Positions 1-7,801 of a stretch of 8,507 bases of DNA are shown here, piece by piece. The translations under genes and the position numbers were made by a program. Numbering within the stretch: the stretch's first letter is position 1; each line of letters opens with the position of its first letter. The stretch spans positions 15,657 to 24,163 of the forward strand of contig PMTP01000109.1 of the NCBI GenBank assembly GCA_003167305.1, read 5' to 3'. The notes beneath the pieces are model-generated. The model searched no databases. It was not told the DNA's origin and saw only the letters and a list, made by a program, of their open reading frames with translations. Origin of the DNA: Acidobacteriaceae bacterium. GTDB taxonomy: Bacteria; Acidobacteriota; Terriglobia; Terriglobales; Acidobacteriaceae.

Positions 1-2396
<2,396 letters not shown>

Positions 2397-2535
2397 TTCA
2401 CTCCAATGGTTTTCCGCTGAATAATCCGCTAAAATCGGTCCTGCCTCGCTGGCCACGGGAAGAAACGGGGAATGCGGCCAACACTTTAGGATAACGGAGT
2501 CTGCGAGTTGAGGCGATTGCAAAAAGAATGGAAAT
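2397..2535 (-). promoter_or_regulatory. metH leader and promoter region
   Basis: This 139-base gap between nuoI and metH should hold the metH promoter. Reading the minus strand, a -10-like TATCCT lies at 2493-2488. The hexamer 17 bases upstream of it is a poor -35 (TCGCCT), so the promoter call is weak. Between it and the start codon are arms TGGCCGC (2480-2474) and GTGGCCA (2456-2450), which can form a 7-bp stem with one G-U pair and a 17-base loop. The Shine-Dalgarno GGAG is at 2404-2401. I do not recognise a SAM or cobalamin riboswitch; the space is too short for a full cobalamin riboswitch. I see no convincing terminator for nuoI. Confidence 0.3.
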
Positions 2536-3006
2536 CTATTTAGTTGCCGTCAGCGTCTCAATCTGCACCAGCATATCTTCCTTGCGCATGACCAGGTTGG
2601 TGGCGTTCAGCGTGGCCAGCTCGAAGCCGTGGCCGTGGGTGATGGCGTCGGTGGGGCAGGCCTCCACGCAGTAGCCGCAGAAGATGCAGCGGTTGTAATC
2701 GATGTTATAGACCTTGGCGTAGCGCTCGGCCGAGGAGATTCGCTGCTCCTCGGTGTTCTCCGCGGCCTCGATATAAATGCAATTGGAGGGGCAGGCGGCG
2801 GCGCAGAGAAAGCAGGCCACGCACTTCTCCAGGCCGTTCTCGTCGCGCTGCAAAACGTGCGCGCCGCGGTAGCGCGGCTCAAAGACCGCTCCGCGCTGCG
2901 GGCCTGGGCCGTCGGGGTAGTTCTCCACCACCGTGGGTTGCAGAATCTCCCCGAAGGTGATGCTCATGCCCTTGGCGATGCCCCGGATGTTGCCCACAAT
3001 CGACAT
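2536..3006 (-). CDS. nuoI: NADH-quinone oxidoreductase subunit I (2x[4Fe-4S] ferredoxin-like)
   Basis: NuoI carries the N6a and N6b [4Fe-4S] clusters in the peripheral arm of respiratory complex I and passes electrons towards NuoB and quinone at the cytoplasmic face of the membrane. The 156-aa product has two cysteine motifs: C62-x2-C65-x2-C68-x3-C72-P and C107-x2-C110-x2-C113-x3-C117-P. They are separated by the usual NuoI spacer, and the N-terminal helix-like segment ([19 protein letters not shown]) sits where the family has its membrane-associated helix. Length is typical. The ATG at 3006 keeps that whole helix; the internal Met14 would cut it off. No Shine-Dalgarno precedes the start, but a good -10 lies six bases upstream, so translation may be leaderless. 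Neighbours are metH and a lipoprotein gene rather than nuoH and nuoJ, so it is a detached copy, either a paralogue or part of a split nuo set. A generic 8Fe-8S ferredoxin is less likely given the conserved spacer and N-terminus. Confidence 0.93.
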   Translation of the reverse strand: MSIVGNIRGIAKGMSITFGEILQPTVVENYPDGPGPQRGAVFEPRYRGAHVLQRDENGLEKCVACFLCAAACPSNCIYIEAAENTEEQRISSAERYAKVYNIDYNRCIFCGYCVEACPTDAITHGHGFELATLNATNLVMRKEDMLVQIETLTATK

Positions 3007-3012
3007 GAGGCC

Positions 3013-3040
3013 AGTATACGACGGATTGCGGCAAGGTTAA
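3013..3040 (-). promoter_or_regulatory. nuoI promoter, probably leaderless
   Basis: On the minus strand a -35-like TTAACC (3040-3035, 4 of 6 to consensus) is followed after 16 bases by TATACT (3018-3013, 5 of 6). Only GGCCTC separates the -10 from the nuoI ATG, so transcription would begin at or within a base or two of the start codon. There is no Shine-Dalgarno. Confidence 0.5.
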
Positions 3041-3060
3041 CTGTTCGGTGCGCAACCTTG
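3032..3060. repeat. Inverted repeat over the nuoI -35 box
   Basis: CAAGGTT (3032-3038) and AACCTTG (3054-3060) are perfect 7-base inverted copies with centres 22 bases apart, about two helical turns. The left copy overlaps the proposed -35 hexamer, as an operator would. Next to it, GTGTCC (3060-3065) and GGACGACAC (3076-3084) form a second dyad with one bulged base. It could equally be a terminator remnant of the lipoprotein gene, but no T-run follows. Confidence 0.35.
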
Positions 3061-3146
3061 TGTCCATCCCGGTTCGGACGACACACCAGATCGCGCACCT
3101 TTCGAACTGACAACCGCATAGTTCAGTGCGGATACTCAGTGGAAAA

Positions 3147-4421
3147 CTACTTCTTGGGATGCTCCTCCGCCTGATGCTGCTGTGGAGCAGCCTGACGCTG
3201 CTGTGGAGCAGCCTGACGCTGCTGTGGAGCAGCCTGACGCTGTTGCGGAGCCGCTTGGCGTTGCTGTTGCGGAGCAGCCTGGCGCTGTTGTGGCGCTGCT
3301 TGTCTTTGTTGCGGGGCCGCTTGACGCTGCTGTTGCGGGGCGGCTTGCCGTTGTTGCGCCACTTGGCGCTGTTGCTGAGGAGCCGCTTGGCCCCGGTTCG
3401 CCTGATTGTGGTTTGGCTGATTCTGGTTGGGCTGGTTGCGGCCAGGTGTGGCGCCTTGCGCGGGTTGAGCTGAATTCGGACGCATTTGCGCCCCGTTTCG
3501 CTGTTGCGCTTCCGACTGATTGCGCGCCTGCACCGCCGCCGGAGCTCTCACACTGCGATCTGCCGCAAGCGGCTGAGCGACGGCCATGCTGGTTGGACGG
3601 CCATGGTTTGCACTGGCAAACTGCGCCCGGTTGGTGCTGGCGACGTGCTCATTTTGGATCTGTGCCCGCATCGGAGGAGCGTGTTGTTCATGACGAGCCG
3701 CCAGTTCTGCGGGCCTGGCGCGCACTTGCAGTCCGCCCTGTCCGCCGTTGAAGCTCACACGAGCGCCGCCGCGGTTGTTTCCGCTGACTCCGCGGTTGTA
3801 AACGTTATGCACCACGGAAATGTTCACATTGTTAACGGAGCGGTTGTAATTGAAATGCCCGCCGCCCCAGTAGCCGCCCTGGTAGCCGATGCCGACATAG
3901 CCGAAGCCGTAATCCACGCCGCCATAGAAGCCGATATGCGGACCCCAGTAGCCACGGTAAAAGCCATAACGGTGATTGTGGTAGCCCCAGTAGCCGGGCG
4001 TCCAGAGCGCACCCTCGTAGGGAGCCTCCACCCATCCGCCGGGAACCCAATAATAGCCGCCTTGACCCCAGCCCCAGTAGCCGGGCGTCCACAGATAGCC
4101 GTCGCCGGGAGACGGAGGCTGGTCGTAGTCGGGCAAGGCCGGTGGCGGCTGATCGGCGTATTCGACCGGCTGCGCGCCGTAGCCGGGATCGTCCGAACCC
4201 TGATCAGAGGCTTGATTGGAGGAACTGTAAGATGCCGGCTGTGCAGTGCTTGAATCGGCTGGGGCCAAGTTAGCCGATGCCGGGTCCGAGGACTGATCCT
4301 GCGTGCCGGTCTGGGCGGAGCCGCCGGTGGACTGGTCCTGACTTTTGGGGCATCCGACGGTAAAAAGCACGACCGTCATGGCAAGCAACGGCACGAGTCC
4401 ATATCTACGCAAACAATTCAT
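3147..4421 (-). CDS. Lipoprotein with W-x-P-G-x-W repeats and an RQAAPQQ tandem-repeat tail
   Basis: Probably an exported surface or outer-membrane-associated lipoprotein of the WXXGXW (YXWGXW) repeat group; its biochemical role is unknown. From the ATG at 4421 it is 424 aa. Residues 1-24 form a basic, then hydrophobic signal ending VLFTVGC, with Cys24 as likely lipidation site; the lipobox is imperfect because Thr is at -3. A low-complexity S/Q/D/P linker follows to about 107. Then come the aromatic repeats (WTPGYW at 111, YYWVPGGW at 123-130, WTPGYW at 140) and a G/Y-rich stretch to about 190. The C-terminal half is Q/N/A/R-rich and ends in tandem RQAAPQQ units and a charged EEHPKK tail. 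An upstream in-frame ATG at 4475 would put 18 polar residues before the signal peptide. The 4421 start is preferred because GGAGAG lies upstream at good spacing and the signal begins directly. The gene lies 77 bases downstream of the secreted-protein gene on the same strand, so the two may share a transcript. Confidence 0.82.
   Translation of the reverse strand: MNCLRRYGLVPLLAMTVVLFTVGCPKSQDQSTGGSAQTGTQDQSSDPASANLAPADSSTAQPASYSSSNQASDQGSDDPGYGAQPVEYADQPPPALPDYDQPPSPGDGYLWTPGYWGWGQGGYYWVPGGWVEAPYEGALWTPGYWGYHNHRYGFYRGYWGPHIGFYGGVDYGFGYVGIGYQGGYWGGGHFNYNRSVNNVNISVVHNVYNRGVSGNNRGGARVSFNGGQGGLQVRARPAELAARHEQHAPPMRAQIQNEHVASTNRAQFASANHGRPTSMAVAQPLAADRSVRAPAAVQARNQSEAQQRNGAQMRPNSAQPAQGATPGRNQPNQNQPNHNQANRGQAAPQQQRQVAQQRQAAPQQQRQAAPQQRQAAPQQRQAAPQQQRQAAPQQRQAAPQQRQAAPQQRQAAPQQHQAEEHPKK
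3177..3392 (-). repeat. In-frame 21/24-bp tandem repeats encoding RQAAPQQ(Q)
   Basis: Eight units encode RQAAPQQ or RQAAPQQQ (3177-3350), followed towards the N-terminal side by the degenerate units RQVAQQ (3351-3368) and GQAAPQQQ (3369-3392). Unit boundaries are 3177, 3198, 3219, 3240, 3261 (24 bp), 3285, 3306 and 3327 (24 bp). The three units nearest the 3' end of the gene are identical at DNA level while the older ones differ at many third positions. That suggests recent duplication at the gene's 3' end. All units are multiples of three, so copy-number change would alter length without shifting the frame. Confidence 0.92.
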
Positions 4422-4479
4422 TTCACTCTCCAATGGGCTGATGCTATCCGAAGAGTGCAGGGCGAAACAGCACACTATT

Positions 4480-4498
4480 GATCACCGCGGAGGTGATC
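4480..4498 (-). terminator. Perfect hairpin after the secreted-protein stop codon
   Basis: GATCACC and GGTGATC form a 7-bp stem around a 5-base loop. On the minus strand it starts at the base after the TGA stop of the upstream gene and lies 58 bases before the lipoprotein start. No T-run follows, so an intrinsic terminator is doubtful. An mRNA-processing or stabilising hairpin, or an operator for the lipoprotein gene, fits as well. Confidence 0.4.
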
Positions 4499-5368
4499 TC
4501 AGCGCCGCGCTCCCGGCGGCTGCGACTGGCCGTGATTGTTGGCCGGCGGGGTTAGGACGGGCTTGCGCTCGTAGCGCGGCTTGACGGTCTGCTGGCAGAG
4601 CATCGAGTCCTGTCCGCGCTCCAGGCCGGCCATCGCGCCCTCAGCGCCGCAGAGCCGCTGCTTCATCGACTCGGCCTCCTTGCCGTTGAGCAGTTGCGTG
4701 CGCTCCCGGCCACTGACTGGGTCCAGATCGTAGCGGAAAAGACGGTCCTCGGGCTTCAGCTTGCCGTGGTCGATATGGCTCCACGTGCCCATCAGTTGCC
4801 GTCCGTTCGGCTCGGTCAGCAGCGCGTAGACCTGCGTCAGCGCGGCGCCCTGGGCGGGATTCGCGCTCCAGATCGGTACTGCCTGGCTGCCGCGCATCCA
4901 GCGCGCCGCCCACATATGCTGCGAGAAGTCGTAGCGGAAGGCGGTGAAAAACGTCTCCGCCGCGCACGCGTTGCAGTCGTCGTACAGAGCGCCCAGCTCC
5001 CGCGGCGCGCCGTCGGCCAGCAGCATCCAGTCGAGCAGGCGCAGATTCGCGCCCTTGATCAGCCGCGTGCCGTTGTGGCTGGTCAGCGAGAGGCTCCAAA
5101 CCGTGAAGGTGTCCTCTGAAGGCTCCGATTGCGGCGAAGCGCGCAGCGTGGTGACGACCAGCGCCGCGTCATACTGCACGCCGATCTCGCGAATCGCCGT
5201 CCAATCTTCCACGGCCAGCGACCGCGTGACCCACGCCACCACATCCCGGTCCTGCGCGGAGTGGAAGTCCATCCAGCGAAAGGGATCCTGCTGCGCGTGC
5301 AAGGGCGCGGCGGCGAAGAGCATGGCCGCGATGAGGCCATAAAAGAGCGAGGAGGAGACGAGCCGCAT
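4499..5368 (-). CDS. Secreted protein of unknown function
   Basis: I do not recognise the family. From the ATG at 5368 the product is 289 aa with a clear Sec signal peptide: MRLVSSS, a hydrophobic core to about residue 21, and a likely cleavage after A-P-L-H-A25 before QQDPF. The mature part is soluble-looking and rich in W, A and D. It has four cysteines: Cys132 and Cys135 in DDCNACAAETF, then Cys240 and Cys258, which could pair as disulfides in the periplasm or bind a metal through the C-x-x-C. The tail (about 264-289) is basic and P/N/Q-rich. The frame stays open 101 codons further upstream, but that part is R/P-rich, runs through the intergenic hairpin element, and would bury the signal peptide, so I reject it. 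The start has no Shine-Dalgarno but an extended -10 seven bases upstream, again suggesting a leaderless mRNA. The lipoprotein gene follows on the same strand. Confidence 0.75.
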   Translation of the reverse strand: MRLVSSSLFYGLIAAMLFAAAPLHAQQDPFRWMDFHSAQDRDVVAWVTRSLAVEDWTAIREIGVQYDAALVVTTLRASPQSEPSEDTFTVWSLSLTSHNGTRLIKGANLRLLDWMLLADGAPRELGALYDDCNACAAETFFTAFRYDFSQHMWAARWMRGSQAVPIWSANPAQGAALTQVYALLTEPNGRQLMGTWSHIDHGKLKPEDRLFRYDLDPVSGRERTQLLNGKEAESMKQRLCGAEGAMAGLERGQDSMLCQQTVKPRYERKPVLTPPANNHGQSQPPGARR

Positions 5369-5375
5369 GAATCTA

Positions 5376-5384
5376 GGTATAGCA
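5376..5384 (-). promoter_or_regulatory. Extended -10 promoter of the secreted-protein gene
   Basis: The minus strand reads TGCTATACC here, an extended -10 (TGn followed by TATACC, 4 of 6 to consensus). Seven bases separate it from the ATG at 5368, so the transcript would be leaderless or nearly so. No -35 consensus is seen. Directly upstream, CCACC (5390-5394) and GGTGG (5398-5402) form a perfect 5-bp hairpin with a 3-base loop. Confidence 0.4.
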
Positions 5385-5443
5385 GAGAGCCACCTGCGGT
5401 GGGGCCAGCCGCTCGCTCTTCGCTCGCTTGGGGTTCGTGGTCT

Positions 5444-5469
5444 CCCAAGTCCGAGAATCCGGACCTGGG
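5444..5469. repeat. Strong intergenic palindrome, possible dispersed repeat
   Basis: The arms CCCAAGTCCG (5444-5453) and CGGACCTGGG (5460-5469) flank a 6-base loop. As minus-strand RNA all ten pairs form, one of them G-U; as plus-strand RNA one A-C mismatch remains. Outside the stem, GGGTGG on the far side (minus strand, about 5484-5479) and CCAC plus ACCCC (about 5438-5430) could extend the fold. The style (GGGTGGCCC, hairpin, ACCCC next to a G-T-T-G-A-T-T-T-G-T-G-G stretch) resembles intergenic repeats I remember from acidobacterial genomes. That memory is not verified; a genome search for copies would settle it. Confidence 0.5.
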
Positions 5470-5521
5470 GCACCGGGCCACCCGTCCGAAAAATCCACAA
5501 ATCAACAAATTCCCAGCTAAT

Positions 5522-5562
5522 CCGCTCGTGGTGTTTCTGCTTGTGGAGCGGTAGAAATAACC
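5522..5562 (+). promoter_or_regulatory. Candidate promoter and operator of the HTH-led operon
   Basis: CCGCTC (5522-5527) and GAGCGG (5546-5551) are perfect 6-base inverted copies with centres 24 bases apart. A -10-like TAGAAA (5552-5557, 4 of 6) sits five bases before the ATG at 5563, and no usable -35 is found. The only GGAG (5545-5548) is too far from the ATG for a normal Shine-Dalgarno. A weak promoter, a dyad over the -35 zone and a leaderless start are all known from controller-protein restriction-modification operons. The dyad does not match the C-box sequences I remember, so the call is tentative. Confidence 0.35.
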
Positions 5563-5814
5563 ATGCTTGATTTTTCGACGTTTTTCGATGCTCTCGGGGC
5601 ACGTGTGCGCGATTTGCGGAAGAAAAGGGGCCTAAGCCAAGAAGACATGATTCCCCTTGGATTTTCTGCAAGACACTGGCAACAAATCGAGGCGGGGCGA
5701 CCGATTACCGTGACGACTTTATTGAAAGTTTGTCATGTCCTGAATGTGCCTCTGTCCGGAATGCTCGCTGATTTTGATGAGTTGTTGCCGAAACACCGAG
5801 GGGATTCGAAATGA
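5563..5814 (+). CDS. XRE-family HTH protein, probable controller (C) protein
   Basis: A small DNA-binding regulator of 83 aa, the size of restriction-modification controller proteins. The Cro/CI-type HTH fold spans about residues 10-70: helix 1 LGARVRDLRKKRG, helix 2 SQEDMIPLG, recognition helix SARHWQQIEAGRP (about 35-47), then TVTTLLKVCHVLNVPLSGML. A tail rich in D, E and K follows. Controller proteins of type II systems bind as dimers upstream of their own gene. They first activate and later repress it, which delays endonuclease synthesis until the host DNA is methylated. Position fits this: the gene is first in the operon, and its TGA overlaps the ATG of the next gene (ATGA). The start lacks a properly spaced Shine-Dalgarno but has a -10-like element close by. 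An ordinary XRE repressor from an unrelated element would look the same; the linkage decides. Confidence 0.8.
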   Translation: MLDFSTFFDALGARVRDLRKKRGLSQEDMIPLGFSARHWQQIEAGRPITVTTLLKVCHVLNVPLSGMLADFDELLPKHRGDSK

Positions 5815-6830
5815 GTGGTCTTGAACTGGGCGGTATTGACCTTTCGCATTCAAGGTTAACAGAATTAGCAAAGCTGGCTGACCAAGCCAAACCATTTTAC
5901 GACTGGGTTACAGGGCAGTTCCGTAAGCTGCGCCAAAGCAACCTGAGTCTTACAGAACTGCTGATGACAGGGACAGAGGAAGAGATCCTGCAAGGCATTG
6001 TCGTTTGCTACGATTCGACCGACAAGAACATTCCTCTCATGACCGACGGCGTTGGAAGAAGCTATCAACACTCAAAGGCTTGCTACTACTTCTTTGCATG
6101 GATAATCAGGGATGCCCCTCAACAACGGCTCGCGCCCCTAGTCGCTCGTATTGTGAGCTCAACTCGTATCGTTTCGAGAAAGACCCAGCAACTTGTTTTG
6201 GCGAAGCTGATTTTCCGGTACCGTGCAAATGTTGGGACATTTGAATGGGACGCCGTCCGAGAAATCATCATTGATAGGCTTGAAGGGTCTCGCCGAAGTG
6301 TCAAGGGGCATGAAAAAGAGACCATTAGTCGAACGGCTCTCGTGGCAGCATTCCAAGCATTTTTTAAGCACCATGGCAACTATGGCAGGTTTTCATCTGT
6401 CGAGATTCCAGAGCGCCAAGTGAACATCGCTGAAGAGACATTTGACGTGAGCGCACGACTACTCGACGTTCAAGGAAAATGTGTTGGTCGTGTTCTGATG
6501 CCAATCAAGACGCGGGAAACAGAGGGAGGCGGGCACGCTCACTTGTTTACACGAGACCTAATGCAAGCCTTGAATGCAATTCGTGCGGAAGACGGTTTAG
6601 ACTATCTAGTAACCGTAATTGTGGCTAGGAATTGGTCTGCACGTGAAGCGGAGAACATCAGGGCATACGTTGACCATGCCGTTCTTTTTGATTTGAGTCC
6701 AAATGAGTTCACGGAATTTGGGGAAGCCGCACAGGCGAGTCTCAACGAGTTTATCGAAACTTTGCTGTCTGGTGATTTGAAACCAAAGAAGCTTGAAGTT
6801 CCTAGCATTAACGGCCCAGAGGCGACATGA
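5811..6830 (+). CDS. Probable type II restriction endonuclease, family not recognised
   Basis: The role is inferred mainly from position between a controller-like HTH gene and a DNA methyltransferase gene. The 339-aa product has no signal peptide or membrane segment. The N-terminal two thirds look helical. At about residues 208-249 lies a block typical of a nuclease core: EETFDVSARLLD (two strands with acidic residues E208, E209, D212, D219), a strand VGRVLMPIK with Lys233, then TRETEGGGHAHLFTRDL. This could be a PD-(D/E)xK variant in which the position two before the lysine is Pro231 rather than an acid, with E236 or E238 perhaps supplying the acid. The glycine-histidine loop is striking and I cannot assign it to a named family with certainty. 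Length and linkage recall the Cfr9I/XcyI endonucleases (CCCGGG), but I cannot confirm similarity. A Shine-Dalgarno (GAGGGG) lies seven bases before the ATG. ATGA overlaps join it to both neighbours, and its codons are more A/T-rich than the backbone. Confidence 0.7.
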   Translation: MSGLELGGIDLSHSRLTELAKLADQAKPFYDWVTGQFRKLRQSNLSLTELLMTGTEEEILQGIVVCYDSTDKNIPLMTDGVGRSYQHSKACYYFFAWIIRDAPQQRLAPLVARIVSSTRIVSRKTQQLVLAKLIFRYRANVGTFEWDAVREIIIDRLEGSRRSVKGHEKETISRTALVAAFQAFFKHHGNYGRFSSVEIPERQVNIAEETFDVSARLLDVQGKCVGRVLMPIKTRETEGGGHAHLFTRDLMQALNAIRAEDGLDYLVTVIVARNWSAREAENIRAYVDHAVLFDLSPNEFTEFGEAAQASLNEFIETLLSGDLKPKKLEVPSINGPEAT

Positions 6831-7801
6831 AACCTATTGGTGAGTGGCACGACAAGGTCATCGTTGGCGACAGTAAACGCCTAGCGACTCAACTTCCCCG
6901 CGGCATCGTGAAGTGCATAATCACAAGTCCACCGTATTTTGGTCATCGAGATTATTCGGGCACTAGCGAAATCGCTTGCGAAGAATTGGGCAAAGAAGCA
7001 GATCATGTCCAGTACGTCGCACGTTTGGTGCAAGTATTCGCGGATTTACGAGATGCATTGTCTCCAGACGGAACACTTTGGCTGAATCTTGGGGACACCT
7101 ATAGACAAGGCCAGATGTTGGGAATACCGTGGCGAGTTGCGCTTGGAATTCAGGATGCCGGTTGGCTGCTACGAAGCGAGATCATATGGGAAAAGCCCAA
7201 TGCGATGCCATCGTCAGTGAAGAACAGGCCGACCACTTCACATGAGCATCTCTTCTTTTTTTCCAAGTCAACAGAGTATTTCTACAATGCCGATGCAATT
7301 CGGGAACCACATGTCACGTTTTCTCCGGACTCCAAAATGAAGGGCGGACGTGGTCACCTTGGGAAGCGAAATGGAACTCCCGAAGTCGGGAAGAACAAGG
7401 GGAACCAGAACCTTCATGATGGTCGTTGGGACCAATACTTCCATCCTCTCGGAAGGAACAAAAGAACGGTCTGGAGCATACCGCTCGGGAAATTTCGTGG
7501 GTCGCATTTCGCGGTTTTTCCTGAGCGGCTTGTTGAAACCTGTATTCTCGCGGGTTCATCTCCAAATGACCTTGTTTTAGACCCGTTCATGGGGTCCGGC
7601 ACTACCGCAATTGTTGCTCAATCCCTCAATCGCCGTTATCTTGGTTTTGAGTTGGTGCCCGAGTATGCCGCGTTATCCGAGAGTCGGCTTAGGAGTTCTC
7701 AGTCCGCGCCTCTCTTTTCCGCAAAGCAAGACGAAGTTTCGAACCCGGCCCCAACGCTCGAACAGCCAGAAAAAATGGTTGCATCCAACCTTCTGTTTTA
7801 A
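6827..7801 (+). CDS. Beta-class DNA methyltransferase, probably cytosine-N4
   Basis: Transfers a methyl group from S-adenosylmethionine to an exocyclic amino group in DNA, protecting the host's recognition sites. The motif order is that of the beta class: catalytic motif IV TSPPYFGHRDY at residues 33-43 near the N-terminus, a putative recognition region in the middle (about 155-215, poorly conserved and basic), and the SAM-binding motif I LDPFMGSGTT (251-260) near the C-terminus, followed by YLGFEL. S-P-P-Y rather than D-P-P-Y favours N4-cytosine over N6-adenine, though some adenine enzymes carry SPPY. Length is 324 aa, complete, with a polar C-terminal extension after about residue 285. AGAGG precedes the ATG by four bases and the start overlaps the endonuclease stop (ATGA). 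No separate promoter is evident, so it seems to depend on the operon transcript. An orphan methyltransferase is less likely because of the tight linkage. Confidence 0.93.
   Translation: MKPIGEWHDKVIVGDSKRLATQLPRGIVKCIITSPPYFGHRDYSGTSEIACEELGKEADHVQYVARLVQVFADLRDALSPDGTLWLNLGDTYRQGQMLGIPWRVALGIQDAGWLLRSEIIWEKPNAMPSSVKNRPTTSHEHLFFFSKSTEYFYNADAIREPHVTFSPDSKMKGGRGHLGKRNGTPEVGKNKGNQNLHDGRWDQYFHPLGRNKRTVWSIPLGKFRGSHFAVFPERLVETCILAGSSPNDLVLDPFMGSGTTAIVAQSLNRRYLGFELVPEYAALSESRLRSSQSAPLFSAKQDEVSNPAPTLEQPEKMVASNLLF

Larger units (their letters stand above)
3007..3146. other. Intergenic region between the lipoprotein gene and nuoI
   Basis: This 140-base gap holds the nuoI promoter and the dyads described separately. 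Just after the lipoprotein stop codon, on the minus strand, the arms CCGCA and TGCGG flank an 8-base loop (about 3128-3111) and are followed by a weak TTGT. This is at best a poor intrinsic terminator. No open reading frame worth calling lies here. Confidence 0.4.
5369..5562. other. Divergent intergenic region, left boundary of the island
   Basis: These 194 bases separate the minus-strand secreted-protein gene from the plus-strand restriction-modification operon. The left half is G/C-rich and carries the backbone promoter and palindrome. From about 5488 it becomes A/T-rich (runs such as aaaaatccacaaatc), which marks the likely left edge of the acquired segment. No attachment site, target duplication or integrase is visible. 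Confidence 0.5.
5563..7801 (+). mobile_element. Acquired restriction-modification island
   Basis: Three co-directional genes (HTH, endonuclease candidate, methyltransferase) interrupt a run of minus-strand backbone genes and are more A/T-rich than both flanks. Spot counts by eye give about 45% G+C for 5821-5880 against about 62% for 4681-4740. Neither integrase nor transposase is present and no direct repeats at the ends stand out, so the mode of entry is unknown. Confidence 0.6.

Noticed and set aside
2397..2535. SAM or cobalamin riboswitch upstream of metH
   Set aside because: Only a single 7-bp stem is seen, without the conserved cores of these riboswitches, and the leader is too short.
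3126..3473. Plus-strand frame with LLWSSLTLL repeats that looks like a membrane protein
   Set aside because: It is the antisense reading of the RQAAPQQ repeat tract; its periodicity is inherited from the 21-bp units.
3147..3473. CRISPR array suggested by regular short repeats
   Set aside because: The units are contiguous, without unique spacers, and encode an in-frame heptapeptide repeat.
2401..4432. Similar start regions (CCATTGGAG shortly before the ATG) at metH and at the lipoprotein gene, as a shared regulatory element
   Set aside because: The likeness covers mostly the Shine-Dalgarno and a few bases around it, so coincidence is the simpler explanation.
4422..4475. Upstream ATG for the lipoprotein at 4475
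   Set aside because: It adds 18 polar residues before the signal peptide, and no Shine-Dalgarno is seen there, unlike at 4421.
5369..5671. Extension of the secreted-protein gene to an ATG at 5671
   Set aside because: The added 101 residues run through an intergenic palindrome and into the HTH gene on the other strand, and would hide a clear signal peptide that begins at 5368.
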